Shown here piece after piece: positions 1 through 9,284 of a stretch of DNA of 64,000 nt (positions within the stretch are counted from its first letter, which is position 1; each line of letters begins with the position of its first letter). Made by a program: the position numbers and the translations under genes. The stretch lies in assembly GCA_016793805.1 (NCBI GenBank), contig JAEUIZ010000041.1, positions 1-64,000 on the forward strand. Reading direction: 5' to 3'. Origin of the DNA: Phycisphaerae bacterium (GTDB lineage: Bacteria > Planctomycetota > Phycisphaerae > Phycisphaerales > UBA1924). The notes beneath the pieces were generated by a model. The model saw only the letters and a program-made list of their open reading frames with translations. It was not told where the DNA came from and ran no database searches.

Positions 1-14
1 TCCACAGGACCGAC

Positions 15-626
15 ATGACACGGGCCAGTCCAGACAAAGACCTCACTGCCGCCCTCCGGGCCTTTGCCGATGGCGGCCGGGCGTCTGCCGAAGGTCTGCT
101 CCGGCTCGTCTATGCGCGCCTGCACGCCATCGCGCAGGAGCACATGCGCCGCGAGGGCGCGGGGCACACCCTCCAGCCAACGGCCCTCGTGAGCGAGGCG
201 TACCTCCGGCTGCTCGACCAGCGAACCGAGTGGCGGAGCCGTTCGCACTTCTTCGCGGTCGCCTCCCAGGCGATGCGGCGCGTGCTCGTGGACCACGCTC
301 GGGCGAGGGACAGCAAGAAGCGCGGCGGAGGTCGGAGGGCGGTCGCGCTTCCCGACGCGATCGCACCCGAGACGGGTCCTGACTCGGGCGTCGACATCTT
401 GGCGCTGGACGAGGCGCTCGCGGCGCTCGCACGCCTCGACGCGGAGTCGGTCCGCGTCGTCGAGATGCGCTTCTTCGCGGGCATGGAACTTGACGCGATC
501 GCGGCCCACCTGGGCGTCTCCGAGCGGACTGTCCGCCGCCACTGGGTCTATGCCAAGGCGTGGCTGGGGCGCGCGCTGGGGAGCGCGGAACGCGGTGCCA
601 CACGCGACGGAGCGAGCGAGCCATGA
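15..626 (+). CDS. ECF-type RNA polymerase sigma factor (Sigma70_ECF / TIGR02999-like)
   Basis: A 203-residue sigma factor that should direct RNA polymerase to a small regulon. Region 2 lies in roughly the first half (LQPTALVSEAYLRLL, then HFFAVASQAMRRVLVDHARA). Region 4 is near the C-terminus, with helix-turn-helix DAIAAHLGVSERTVRRHW around residues 160-178. The HxLQPTALVxEAYLRL block is characteristic of the planctomycete-rich Sigma70_ECF family rather than classical RpoE-type factors. No anti-sigma factor gene is adjacent. The stop overlaps the ATG of the downstream kinase gene (ATGA), so the two are translationally coupled. In this family such pairing is common, and the kinase is inferred to act in place of an anti-sigma factor. 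Confidence 0.9.
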   Translation: MTRASPDKDLTAALRAFADGGRASAEGLLRLVYARLHAIAQEHMRREGAGHTLQPTALVSEAYLRLLDQRTEWRSRSHFFAVASQAMRRVLVDHARARDSKKRGGGRRAVALPDAIAPETGPDSGVDILALDEALAALARLDAESVRVVEMRFFAGMELDAIAAHLGVSERTVRRHWVYAKAWLGRALGSAERGATRDGASEP

Positions 627-3400
627 GCCCCGCGCCCGAGCGAGTCCAGGAGGTCCTCGATCTGGCGCTGGAGCGCCCCGAGGGCGAGCGGGCGGCGTTC
701 GTTGACGGCCTCTGCGGCGAGGACCGGGCGCTGCGTGCCGAGGTCGTGTCGCTGCTGGAGGCCCTGGCGCGCGGGCCGGAGTTCCTCGAACCTCCCGCCG
801 TGACGCCGGCACCGGAGCCCGAGCCGCTCACGGGTCTGGCGGTTGGCCCCTACCACGTGCGCGAGCGTGTGGGCGAGGGTGGGATGGGCGTGGTCTATCG
901 GGCCGAGGACACGAGGCTGGGGCGATCGGTTGCCGTCAAGGCTCTCCCTCCGAGCCTGGCAAGCGACCCCCATCGCCTCGCCCGCTTCGAGCACGAGGCC
1001 CGCGTCCTGGCGGCTCTCAACCACCCGAACATCGCGGGGATCTACGGCGTGGAAGAGACCGCTCGCGGGCCGGTGCTCGTGCTCGAGTTCGTCGCCGGCG
1101 AGACGCTGGCGCAACGCCTCGCGCGCGGCCGGCTGGAGATCGACGAGGCGGTCGGCATCGCGTGCCAGATCGCGCGCGGGCTCGAGGCCGCCCACGCCGC
1201 GGGAATCGTCCACCGCGACCTCAAGCCCGCCAACGTGCAACTCGGACCGTCGGGCGAGGTGAAACTCCTCGACTTCGGGATCGCCACGCACGCCGGGTCC
1301 GGCCACACCCGCGGGCCCCAGGACACCGAGCCCGGACGGGTGGTGGGCACGGCGGCGTACATGAGCCCCGAGCAGGCCCGCGGGCGCGCCGTGGACCGCC
1401 GAGCGGACCTCTGGGCCCTCGGGTGCGTCCTCTTCGAGATGCTCGCGGGCCGGCGGGCCTTCGACGGCCCCATGGCCTCGGACACCATCGCCTCCGTCCT
1501 CCGCGCCGAACCCGACTGGGCGAGCCTTCCTCCCGACCTGCCCGCCGGCGTTCGCCGAGTGCTCCGCCGCTGCCTCGAGAAGGACGTGGACCGGCGGCAG
1601 CGCGACGCGGGCGACGTGGTGCTGGACCTGCTTGACCGGGGCCAAACGCCAGCGCCCGACCGCGAGATGCGCACGGCCCGGGCCATCTGGCGCGGCATCG
1701 CCGCGGGCGTCGCGATGCTCGGCGTCGGCGTGGTCGCCGGCTCGTTGCTCTTCCGATCGGTGGCGCCCGCGACGATCACGCGATTCCACCTCGATGTCGA
1801 TCCGCACCAGGCGATCGCCGTCTGGCCCGAAGGCGGGATGGCGATCTCTCCAGATGGCCGCTCGATCGTCTTTGCCGGAGGCCCGGCCGATCGCCGACGG
1901 CTCTTCCTGCGACGCCTCGACGCCTCAAGGATCGTCGAGTTGCCCGGGACCGACGACGCCGCTGAGCCCTGCGTCAGTCCCGACGGCCGATGGATCGCCT
2001 TTCGAGTGCACGCGTCGTTGCGTCGCGCGCCGATCGACGGCGGCGGGGCCGAGGTGCTCGTGCCCGCGGGCGTCGCGAGTTCCGGCACCGCCTGGGACGA
2101 GCGTGGGATCCTGTACTGCGGCGTCAGCCCACGAGGCGTGCACCGCGTCGTCCCCGGGAGCACGAGCGAGGTGGTCGTGCCGTTCGGTGAATCCCCCGAC
2201 GAAACCCTGTCCTATCCCGAGCCGTTGCCGGGCGGCGAGGCCCTGCTCGTCACGGTTGTCACCTTTCGCGGTGATGCCTTCAGTCCCAGCGTCGAGGCGT
2301 TGCGCGTGCGCACCGGTGAGCGGCGGATCGTGGTCCCGAACGCCTCGGGCGCACGGTTCTTCCCCCCCGATCGGCTCGCCTTCTGGCAGGCCGGCGCCCT
2401 CCGTGTCGCGCCGTTCGATGCGCGTCGGCTCCGCCTGACCGACGCCCCGGCCGTTGTCCAACCGCTCGAAGGCGGCGAGCACAGCCAGCCCCCGCGCTTC
2501 GCCCTCTCGCGCGCGGGCGTCCTCGCCACCCTGCCCGGCGGCATCCGCTACGACTTCTCCCGTCTCGCCTGGCTTGAGCCCAACGGCCGATGGACCGAGA
2601 TCGCCGAGGCGTCACCCGGCATCGACGCGCCACGCCTCTCCCCCGACCGGTCTCGCGTTGCCTTGCTGGCCGGTCGAGACAGCGGCGACCTCTACGTCCT
2701 CGACCTCCAGCGTTCCACGCGCCTCCGACTCACCACCGGCTACTGCTCCCACCATCCCGTCTGGGAGCCCGATGGAACCGCCGTCATCGTCACCATCGCC
2801 CCGCAGGGTGAGCCGACACGTCTGGTTCGCGTCGCCCTCGAATCCGCCCAGCGGCAGACGCTGTGGGAGGGCGGATGGGCCAACGCCACCGACGTTGCCC
2901 GCGACGGGACCATCATCCTCTCGCTGATCACCGACGACCGCGGGGCCGCCGACCTCTTCGCGCTCGACCGCGACGGCACGCCCCCGCGCAGGCTTCTGCC
3001 ACCGCCCGGCCATCGCTTCGGGGCACGTCTCTCGCCCGATGGCACGATGATCGCCTACACGTCCGAAGAGACCGGCGCGACCGAGGTCTACCTGCACCCC
3101 TATCCCGCCATGCAGCCCAAGGTCCCCGTCTCGGTGCTCGGCGGGTACCGGCCCGTGTGGTCCGGCGATGGCTCCACGCTCTTCTACCGCTACCTCGATC
3201 GCCTGATGGCCGTCGACGTGCGCACGGCCGACGGCACCGTCACCGTCTCCACGCCGCGCGTCATGGCCACGGGGCTCCCCGATGCCCGCTACGACACGGA
3301 CCGGAGCGGCGAGCGATTCCTCTTGCCCAAGCCGCCGGGCGAGACCGGGCTCCAGACCCGGATCGACATCACGGTGGGCTGGAACCCCGCACGCCCGTGA
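623..3400 (+). CDS. Membrane-anchored Ser/Thr protein kinase with C-terminal beta-propeller
   Basis: A 925-residue Hanks-type kinase. After a short helical N-terminus, the kinase domain (about residues 75-340) has the glycine loop GEGGMG (84-89), catalytic Lys106, HRDLKPAN with Asp199, and DFG at 217-219, so it looks active. One membrane helix follows near residues 355-376 (GIAAGVAMLGVGVVAGSLLF). The remaining 550 residues carry TolB/WD40-like repeats with SPDGR/SPDRS motifs, probably an extracytoplasmic beta-propeller sensor. The longer upstream reading frame is not used here: ATG 623 overlaps the stop of the sigma-factor gene. The pair probably forms a signal-to-transcription module; the signal is unknown. 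Confidence 0.92.
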   Translation: MSPAPERVQEVLDLALERPEGERAAFVDGLCGEDRALRAEVVSLLEALARGPEFLEPPAVTPAPEPEPLTGLAVGPYHVRERVGEGGMGVVYRAEDTRLGRSVAVKALPPSLASDPHRLARFEHEARVLAALNHPNIAGIYGVEETARGPVLVLEFVAGETLAQRLARGRLEIDEAVGIACQIARGLEAAHAAGIVHRDLKPANVQLGPSGEVKLLDFGIATHAGSGHTRGPQDTEPGRVVGTAAYMSPEQARGRAVDRRADLWALGCVLFEMLAGRRAFDGPMASDTIASVLRAEPDWASLPPDLPAGVRRVLRRCLEKDVDRRQRDAGDVVLDLLDRGQTPAPDREMRTARAIWRGIAAGVAMLGVGVVAGSLLFRSVAPATITRFHLDVDPHQAIAVWPEGGMAISPDGRSIVFAGGPADRRRLFLRRLDASRIVELPGTDDAAEPCVSPDGRWIAFRVHASLRRAPIDGGGAEVLVPAGVASSGTAWDERGILYCGVSPRGVHRVVPGSTSEVVVPFGESPDETLSYPEPLPGGEALLVTVVTFRGDAFSPSVEALRVRTGERRIVVPNASGARFFPPDRLAFWQAGALRVAPFDARRLRLTDAPAVVQPLEGGEHSQPPRFALSRAGVLATLPGGIRYDFSRLAWLEPNGRWTEIAEASPGIDAPRLSPDRSRVALLAGRDSGDLYVLDLQRSTRLRLTTGYCSHHPVWEPDGTAVIVTIAPQGEPTRLVRVALESAQRQTLWEGGWANATDVARDGTIILSLITDDRGAADLFALDRDGTPPRRLLPPPGHRFGARLSPDGTMIAYTSEETGATEVYLHPYPAMQPKVPVSVLGGYRPVWSGDGSTLFYRYLDRLMAVDVRTADGTVTVSTPRVMATGLPDARYDTDRSGERFLLPKPPGETGLQTRIDITVGWNPARP

Positions 3401-3454
3401 TCGCGCACGCCACCGCTGCTCCTCGCCGGGGCCTCGCGTCCCGTCGCTGCTGGC

Positions 3455-5152
3455 TCAGGGGCAGCCGGCCGCGAACGCGTTGAGGAAGCAGACAAAGTCG
3501 TTGACGTTCAGCACCGGGGCCGTCGTGCTCTGGTCGCAGTTGGCCCGCGGGTCGCCGGCGGCGAAGCGGTTCTGGAAGCAGGCGAAGTCGTTGACGTTCA
3601 GGGCCGGCGCGGCGGTGGAGCCGTCGCAGTTCGCGTAGCACGCGGGGAGCGGGCCGCCGATCGTGAAGTTCGCGTCCGACTCGTCCGTGCTGGTGTTGCC
3701 CTGGGCGTCGCGGACGACGACACGGATGCGGGCCGACGCCGTCTGGAGGGCGGGGATCGTCCAGTAGTACGCGCCGGTGTCGTTGATGGCTGCGGCCAGC
3801 GACGCGGGATAGGTCGCCCCGCCGTCGACCGAGAGCAGCACGTCCACGCTCTGCGTGCCCACGTCGTCGTCGCTGATCCACGACACCTCCTGCAACTGCG
3901 CGGGCGTGAGGGTCTCGCCCCCGTTGGGCGAGCGGAGGTAGATGCCCGGGCGCGTCCCGTTCTTGTTCGCCGGGAGGTGCTGGACGATGCAGTGGACCGC
4001 GCCGGCCAGCCCGATGATGTTCTGGCAATCGACCTGGTACACCGTCTTGCCCGGGGGCAGGGCGCTCTGGATCGTCGCCGCCGCGGTCGCGTTCTGCGCC
4101 CCGGCCGTCGCGTTCGTGTACGAGGGAACGATCACCACGTTGTTGCACATCACCATGTTCGTGAAGGTGTAGTGCGTGCCCCCGATCGAGTACGCCGGGA
4201 CGCGGTAGACCGTGTACCCGCGCGACTGCATGAACGTCGCCGCGTTGTCGCAGATCACGTCCTGCGTCGAGCCCGCGTTGTTCGGCCAATCGCTGATGAC
4301 GACCTTGTTCGTATCGACGATCTGCATCCACATGTCGATGTGCTGCGTCGCGTCCACGCTCGTCGGGAAGGGGTCGAAGATGTGCACATCGAGGTTCTGG
4401 TACGCCTGCCAGGTGTTGCGGATCTCGGCCTCGGGGTAGGAGTACGTCGTCGCGGGCGGGTTGTTCTCGTTGGTGATGAGCCGCGTGGCGTACCCGAAGC
4501 CCAGCGCGTCGAGGTGGAAGTTGCCCCCGCCGTGGATCAGCGTGCGCCCCTGCCAGCCCAGTTCGTAGAGCGCGTGCTTCTTGAATGCCGCGAACCCCGC
4601 GGGGAAGGCGTTGTCGTTCAGGCGGCTCGGGCGGTTGTACTTGTGGTCGATGATGACCCGGCAATCGCCCTCGTAGCAGTACCGTGGGCCATAGTCCCGC
4701 AGCCAGATCGAATCCAGCGTGCGGTTGAGGAACACCACGTTCGCCATGTTGCACCCGGCGTTCGCGAGCGTCGCCTGCGCGCTCGACTGGATCGCCGCCG
4801 TGTCGCACGAGACGTAGACCTTGCTGTTGCCCGTGGTCGTGATCCGCATCGCCATCGCGGCCTGGATCTGGTTGAGCGTCGCCCCGCCCTCCCACCCGAT
4901 GATGATCCCCTCCATCGGCTCGTACTCCGCCACGCAATGCAGCGGGCCCGTCGGCACCGGGGTCGGAACGTCGGGACCGCCCGCGCTGATCGGATGCCGC
5001 TGCCAGTACCACCGCTCCAGCGGCGTCAGGTATCGCGGAACGGGCGAGCCCTGCGGATACACGATCACGCCGTCGCGCGACAGCACCTGGGCCGAAGCAG
5101 AGCCGGCGAGCGCGAGGCCGGCGGTAAGAACGAGAGCGTGGCGTCGATTCAT
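3455..5152 (-). CDS. Secreted peptidylarginine/agmatine deiminase-family protein with GC-type dockerin tail
   Basis: A 565-residue exported enzyme: signal peptide 1-22 (ends SASAQ), PAD_porph-type deiminase domain about 70-395, an Ig/Fn3-like module (about 400-500, SPNGGETL start), then a tandem GC-type dockerin tail. The family converts guanidino groups of arginine or agmatine to ureido groups. The catalytic set is visible: Asp153 (WLRDYGPRY), His271 (HIDMW), Asn332 (YTFTNM), Cys388 (GAVHCIV). Their spacing matches Porphyromonas PPAD (Asp130, His236, Asn297, Cys351) closely. Arg174/Arg177 in YNRPSRLND may correspond to the PPAD substrate-carboxylate arginines. The start is the ATG with GGGAG seven bases upstream; a longer reading frame lacks a signal peptide start. 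Whether the substrate is protein arginine or a small guanidine is not settled by sequence. Confidence 0.85.
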   Translation of the reverse strand: MNRRHALVLTAGLALAGSASAQVLSRDGVIVYPQGSPVPRYLTPLERWYWQRHPISAGGPDVPTPVPTGPLHCVAEYEPMEGIIIGWEGGATLNQIQAAMAMRITTTGNSKVYVSCDTAAIQSSAQATLANAGCNMANVVFLNRTLDSIWLRDYGPRYCYEGDCRVIIDHKYNRPSRLNDNAFPAGFAAFKKHALYELGWQGRTLIHGGGNFHLDALGFGYATRLITNENNPPATTYSYPEAEIRNTWQAYQNLDVHIFDPFPTSVDATQHIDMWMQIVDTNKVVISDWPNNAGSTQDVICDNAATFMQSRGYTVYRVPAYSIGGTHYTFTNMVMCNNVVIVPSYTNATAGAQNATAAATIQSALPPGKTVYQVDCQNIIGLAGAVHCIVQHLPANKNGTRPGIYLRSPNGGETLTPAQLQEVSWISDDDVGTQSVDVLLSVDGGATYPASLAAAINDTGAYYWTIPALQTASARIRVVVRDAQGNTSTDESDANFTIGGPLPACYANCDGSTAAPALNVNDFACFQNRFAAGDPRANCDQSTTAPVLNVNDFVCFLNAFAAGCP

Positions 5153-5189
5153 GCGGATCTCCCTCATGGAGGCGAGGCGGGGTGGGCAA

Positions 5190-5226
5190 CAAAAAAGGGC
5201 GGGCCGATCTCTCGATCGGCGCGCCC
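5190..5226 (-). terminator. Rho-independent terminator
   Basis: On the minus strand a 12-bp GC-rich stem with one mismatch (5214-5226 with 5197-5209, loop 5210-5213) is followed by a run of six T. It lies just past the stop of the dockerin-tailed gene at 5256-6809 and so separates it from the deiminase gene. Confidence 0.8.
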
Positions 5227-5255
5227 GGGGTTCGATCACGTCGCGGCAGCGCCCA

Positions 5256-6809
5256 TCATGGGGCCGAGCAGCCGGCGGCGAAGATGTTCAGGAAGCACGT
5301 GAAGTCGTTGACGTTCAGCACCGGGGGGATCGTGCTGTTGTCGCAGTTCGCCCTCGAGTCGCCCGCCGCGAACTGGTTCTGGAAGCAGATGAAGTCGTTG
5401 ATGTTGAGGAACGGCAGGATCGTGCTGCCGTCGCAGTTCGCGTAGCACGACGCCGCGGCGGTCTGGTCCGGGATCCACGCCGCCGCCGTCACCGACGCCG
5501 GCGTCCCGGGCTTGTAGAACCCGAGCGTCGCGTTCCCCGTCACCGGGGGCCTGTTGCAGTCGAACGAGAAGTTGTACAGCGTCGCCCAGCGAAGCCCGTT
5601 GCCCAGCGTCGGGGTTCCCGGGTTGTACGGCGTGTTCGCCTGGCAGGACACCGACGTGCTGCCGATGACCACGCGCCACGCCTCGTTGCGGGTGGCGTCC
5701 TCGGCGGGGAACCCGCTGTGCGTGTCCACCCCGCGCCACTGCGCGTTCGAGACGACCGTGCCCGCCGCGATCGGGACGGAGAAGGACCCGCCCATGCGAT
5801 CGGAGTTGAGGTTCTCCATCGCGTACTCGTAGTGCCACGTCGTCGAGTTGATCTGCGTCGCCTTCGACGCCACCACCAGCCACCCGTCCGCGGGCGTGCC
5901 CGTCAGTGAGTTGACCTCCGAGATCATGATCGAGTTGTCCGGGGTGTTCAGGCCCAGCCCGTGCGCCCGCCACGCATAGATCACCGGGGTGCGGCGGACC
6001 GTCGAGTCCACCAGCGTCATCGTGTACGTGCCCGCCGCGATCGTCGCCCGACGGTAGGACGTGTTGTTCTTCCCGTTGCCCGCGACCGCGTCGTCCGGGG
6101 TCAGGTACGCCGCCTCGGCGAAGAAGAGCCCGCCCGCGTCGATGTCCGCCTTCTGCACGATCAGCCGACGATCGAACGATGTCGAGACCGCCGGGAGCCA
6201 GTTGGCCGAGCGCCACGCCGAGTTCCCGTCCGGGAACGCGCCGGTGAACGGATTGGCCGTGAACCGGGGGCCCAGCGACGATTGCGTCGCGTTGCGGCTC
6301 GCCGTGTAGGGATCCGAGCAGCCCACGCCCAGCACCGAGCCGCCCGAGCCGTTGCAGGTGTACCCCTCGTTCGAGCAGGCGTTGTACGTCAACGCCGTAA
6401 ACGCGAACTTGCACCACGACTGCCCGAGTTGCACGATCCGGCTGTTCGTGCCCGGCGTGAGCCGGTACAGGTTCTGCGGGATGATCGGGTGGTTCGGGGT
6501 GTTGGCGATCCAGTTGAGGTTGACGGTGCCGACGTTGCACGAGGTGGTCCCGATGCCGTACGCCACCCGGTTCGCATCGCTGGCGGACGTGTTGATCGTC
6601 ACGTTCATTGAGCCGTTGGAGGACTGTGAACTGTGCAACTCGCCGACGATCACGTCCGGGCCCGCGTCCGGGCCGCCGCCCGTCGGGTAGACCCGCTGCC
6701 AGGCCGCCTGTAGGACACGGTCGGACAGGCTCGGGCCGTCCTCGGCCATCGCCGGAACCGCCAACCCTGCCGCCACCGTCAACATCGCGATCATGCTCTT
6801 GCTCTGCAT
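5256..6809 (-). CDS. Secreted protein of unknown function with GC-type dockerin tail
   Basis: A 517-residue exported protein. The signal peptide is MQSKSMIAMLTVAAGLAVPAMA. The body (about 30-450) is rich in Asn, Thr, Ser and Gly with scattered cysteines and looks beta-rich; I recognise no catalytic domain. The last 65 residues form the tandem tail CYANCDGSTILP...NDFICF and ANCDNSTIPP...NDFTCF ending GCSAP. The start was chosen because AGGGAGG precedes this ATG and it begins the signal peptide; a further in-frame start 15 codons upstream lacks support. A minus-strand promoter lies about 100 bp upstream and a strong terminator follows the stop, so it is probably monocistronic. Confidence 0.85.
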   Translation of the reverse strand: MQSKSMIAMLTVAAGLAVPAMAEDGPSLSDRVLQAAWQRVYPTGGGPDAGPDVIVGELHSSQSSNGSMNVTINTSASDANRVAYGIGTTSCNVGTVNLNWIANTPNHPIIPQNLYRLTPGTNSRIVQLGQSWCKFAFTALTYNACSNEGYTCNGSGGSVLGVGCSDPYTASRNATQSSLGPRFTANPFTGAFPDGNSAWRSANWLPAVSTSFDRRLIVQKADIDAGGLFFAEAAYLTPDDAVAGNGKNNTSYRRATIAAGTYTMTLVDSTVRRTPVIYAWRAHGLGLNTPDNSIMISEVNSLTGTPADGWLVVASKATQINSTTWHYEYAMENLNSDRMGGSFSVPIAAGTVVSNAQWRGVDTHSGFPAEDATRNEAWRVVIGSTSVSCQANTPYNPGTPTLGNGLRWATLYNFSFDCNRPPVTGNATLGFYKPGTPASVTAAAWIPDQTAAASCYANCDGSTILPFLNINDFICFQNQFAAGDSRANCDNSTIPPVLNVNDFTCFLNIFAAGCSAP

Positions 6810-6906
6810 CGTGCCAATCCTCCCTAGGGGGCCATGCTCAACATCCCGACACATCGAGATCCCGACACCTCGACCCAGACGTCCTGAACACCACGCCGGA
6901 GACTAC

Positions 6907-6934
6907 AAGATACACCAAATCTCGCCAGACTCAA
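6907..6934 (-). promoter_or_regulatory. Sigma-70-like promoter
   Basis: On the minus strand TTGAGT (6934-6929), 16-bp spacer, TATCTT (6912-6907), in an AT-richer gap. It is oriented toward the dockerin-tailed gene starting at 6809, implying a leader of roughly 90 nt. Confidence 0.5.
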
Positions 6935-6992
6935 CCAGAATCTGCCGGAAAGCGAGACAACCCGATCAGAAACCATCCCGACGGAGCCCAGA

Positions 6993-9071
6993 TTACCGCC
7001 TGTTCGATCCTTTGTCGAGAGCGGTTGCCTCAGGTTCTCGCCCTAATGCGCGCAACAGATCGATCAGTCGCTGCCGGGCACTGTGCGCGTTCGGGTCGAT
7101 CTCGAGGGCCGCGCGAAATGCCGCGATTGCGCCCTCCGCGTTTCCGGACGCGGCCCAGGCCACGCCCAGCACGGTGCGCACCGCGGCGGACCGCTTGAGC
7201 GCCCCCGCCGACGCTCGCTCCAACAACTCTCGCGCCTCGGGGATGTTCCCCGTCTGCAACAACACGTCCGCCGACGACACGACCACGGACTCGTCCGCGG
7301 GTCGATGCTCGGCGGCCGCGCGCGCCGCTTCGGCGGCGGCCCGCGCGTCCCCGCGCGCCATCTCCCCATACGCCACCATCACGCGGATCGTCCCCGAGTC
7401 CGGGCACAGCGCCAGCACGTCGCGAAGCCGCGCGATCGCCCCCTCCGTGCCCGTGCCGCGGATCGACGCGACCGTGACCAGCCCCGACAGCAGGTCGCGC
7501 GGCGCGTCCTCCTTGGTGCGCGCGCCCGCCACGATCCCACGCACCATCGCCTCCTCGGCCCGCGCCCAATCCCCGGCCACCGCCGCGAGCCACGCGATCC
7601 GCCGATGGTGGTCCGGCTGATCGATCCAGCCCACGCCACCGTGGCGGGGCAGTCCGGCTCGGGCGAGGTGCGCCATCGCGCGCTCGGCCAGCGCCTTGTC
7701 CGCCGGCGCGGGCTCATACCCCGCCGCGAACACCCTCTCATACGGCGTGGTGATCTCCCCATCGAGGTATCGCCCGATCCAATCGCTGGCGTGGACCGTT
7801 GCCGACCACCCTGCCGTCGCGAGGCACACGACCACCAGCCCAACCAGCCCCGCGCCCGCGGGGCGCAGGCGTCCCTTGAACCGCAACTGGAAGGTGTGGA
7901 AGCGCGCGCTGGGGGAGCGCAGCATCTCGATCGCTTTCACGACCAGGAACACGACGATCCCGGCCATGCCGATCGCCATGAGCAACGGAACCTGCCCCAG
8001 CATCCCGCGATAGGCGTAGAAGAGGAACAGGAACAGCACGCCCGCCGCCACCTCGCCCCGGAGTGTGAGGTCCGCCGCCCGGCGCACGAACCGCGTCGCC
8101 GGACGCTCGACCCGCGGGCGCGCGCCGATCGCCGGCCTTCCGAACGAGAACGAGAGCGCGTCGTTCGGGCACACGCTCACGCAGTCCAGGCACTTCATGC
8201 ACCCGGGATCGACGACCATGCCGTAGTCGCGGACCTCCTCGTGCACGCGCACGTTCGAGGTGCACACGCTCGTGCAGTGCCCGCACTGCTCGCACGAGTC
8301 GTTCACGCGGATCCGCCCTGGCGCGACGCGATCCACCGGCCCGAAGAACCCGCCGTACGGGCACCCATACGTGCAGAAGCCCTTGTTGCCCAGCACGTAC
8401 ACCGTCGCGAACCCGCAGATGAGCAGGAACGGGATCGAGACGTACCAACTCGGGAACGTGTCCCAGAAGTCCGTGGTGCGGGTGAAGTCCGGCTTGAAGA
8501 ACTCGCCCATCGCGGCCGTGGATCGGAAGACGGGCGGGGGGTGCTCGCCCAGGAACGGACGCACGCGCTCCCAGACGCCCAGCGAGATCGCCGCGGGGCG
8601 CACGCCCTCGCGCACGATCGTCGGCCAGAGAAACATGTAGACCGCCAGGATCGTCGTGGCCCACGGGAGCAGCCGCGTGCGGAACGGGCGCGGACGCACG
8701 CCCAGGCGCTTCATCATCCACCCGCACAGGTCCTGCAACGCCACGATGTGGCACGCCCACCCGCAGAACCAGCGCCCGAAGATCGCCGTCGAGAGGATCG
8801 CGCCCACGAACAGCACGAACCCCGCGTTCACCAGCCCGCGGTTGAGCGTGTACATGGCCTCCGACGGCTCGAGCGGCGAGATCGTCGTCCGCATCCCCGA
8901 GAAGAACCACACCCCGATGTGGACCGCGATCAGCACGTGGACGAGCACCAGCACCGCGGCCCGGCGGGGGCCGTTCTTCGACCGGCGCACCGCACGAGGG
9001 CCGGGCAACACCGGGAGCGACACGCTCGGGCGCGACACGGCGGAGCACTGGCGCTCGCGGGGAATCGGCAT
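6993..9071 (-). CDS. NapH/CcoG-like polyferredoxin membrane protein fused to TPR domain
   Basis: A 692-residue protein. The N-terminal half has several membrane helices. It carries the NapH/NosR/CcoG-type cysteine motifs CGWACHIVALQDLC and CTYGCPYGGFFG. Two 4Fe-4S ferredoxin motifs follow: CEQCGHCTSVC and CMKCLDCVSVCPNDAL. Such proteins pass electrons between the membrane pool and periplasmic partners or assist oxidase copper-site assembly. From about residue 440 it becomes a helical, TPR-like region with Ala-rich repeats (AIAAFRAALEIDPNAH near the end), an extension not usual for CcoG or NapH. No cbb3 oxidase, nap or nos genes are nearby, so the electron partner is unknown. It is divergent from the VIT/VWA gene. 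Confidence 0.82.
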   Translation of the reverse strand: MPIPRERQCSAVSRPSVSLPVLPGPRAVRRSKNGPRRAAVLVLVHVLIAVHIGVWFFSGMRTTISPLEPSEAMYTLNRGLVNAGFVLFVGAILSTAIFGRWFCGWACHIVALQDLCGWMMKRLGVRPRPFRTRLLPWATTILAVYMFLWPTIVREGVRPAAISLGVWERVRPFLGEHPPPVFRSTAAMGEFFKPDFTRTTDFWDTFPSWYVSIPFLLICGFATVYVLGNKGFCTYGCPYGGFFGPVDRVAPGRIRVNDSCEQCGHCTSVCTSNVRVHEEVRDYGMVVDPGCMKCLDCVSVCPNDALSFSFGRPAIGARPRVERPATRFVRRAADLTLRGEVAAGVLFLFLFYAYRGMLGQVPLLMAIGMAGIVVFLVVKAIEMLRSPSARFHTFQLRFKGRLRPAGAGLVGLVVVCLATAGWSATVHASDWIGRYLDGEITTPYERVFAAGYEPAPADKALAERAMAHLARAGLPRHGGVGWIDQPDHHRRIAWLAAVAGDWARAEEAMVRGIVAGARTKEDAPRDLLSGLVTVASIRGTGTEGAIARLRDVLALCPDSGTIRVMVAYGEMARGDARAAAEAARAAAEHRPADESVVVSSADVLLQTGNIPEARELLERASAGALKRSAAVRTVLGVAWAASGNAEGAIAAFRAALEIDPNAHSARQRLIDLLRALGREPEATALDKGSNRR

Positions 9072-9190
9072 CCGCGAACGCTAGGGCCGGGAACCCACGC
9101 TCGACGCGACATTCCGCCCGCGCCCGCCCTCCCGCGCCGGCCTCCGGAGCGAGTCCGCCGCCGCGTGCTTCGGCCTCTCGCCGCCCGCCC

Positions 9191-9209
9191 GTTACGTCGT
9201 GGTTACGTC
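9191..9209. repeat. Short direct repeat GTTACGTC in divergent intergenic region
   Basis: GTTACGTC occurs at 9191-9198 and again at 9202-9209, start-to-start spacing 11 bp (one helical turn). It lies between the divergent Fe-S protein gene and the VIT/VWA gene. A tandem operator is possible; no regulator is identified. Confidence 0.35.
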
Positions 9210-9284
9210 CACGAGCCGAACTGGATGGTACATACAGGCGTCGGAACACACGGGCCCGCGTCGGGCCGCGGACTGGAGCAGACC

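Noticed and set aside
3977..5302. A 441-codon plus-strand frame opposite the deiminase
   Set aside because: Antisense to a gene with clear motifs; Val/Arg/Asp-rich shadow with no domain.
7083..9284. Long plus-strand frame joined upstream of the VIT/VWA gene
   Set aside because: It lies antisense to the Fe-S protein gene, is Arg/His/Pro-rich as expected for a shadow frame, and the VIT/VWA gene has its own start with signal peptide and ribosome site at 9285.
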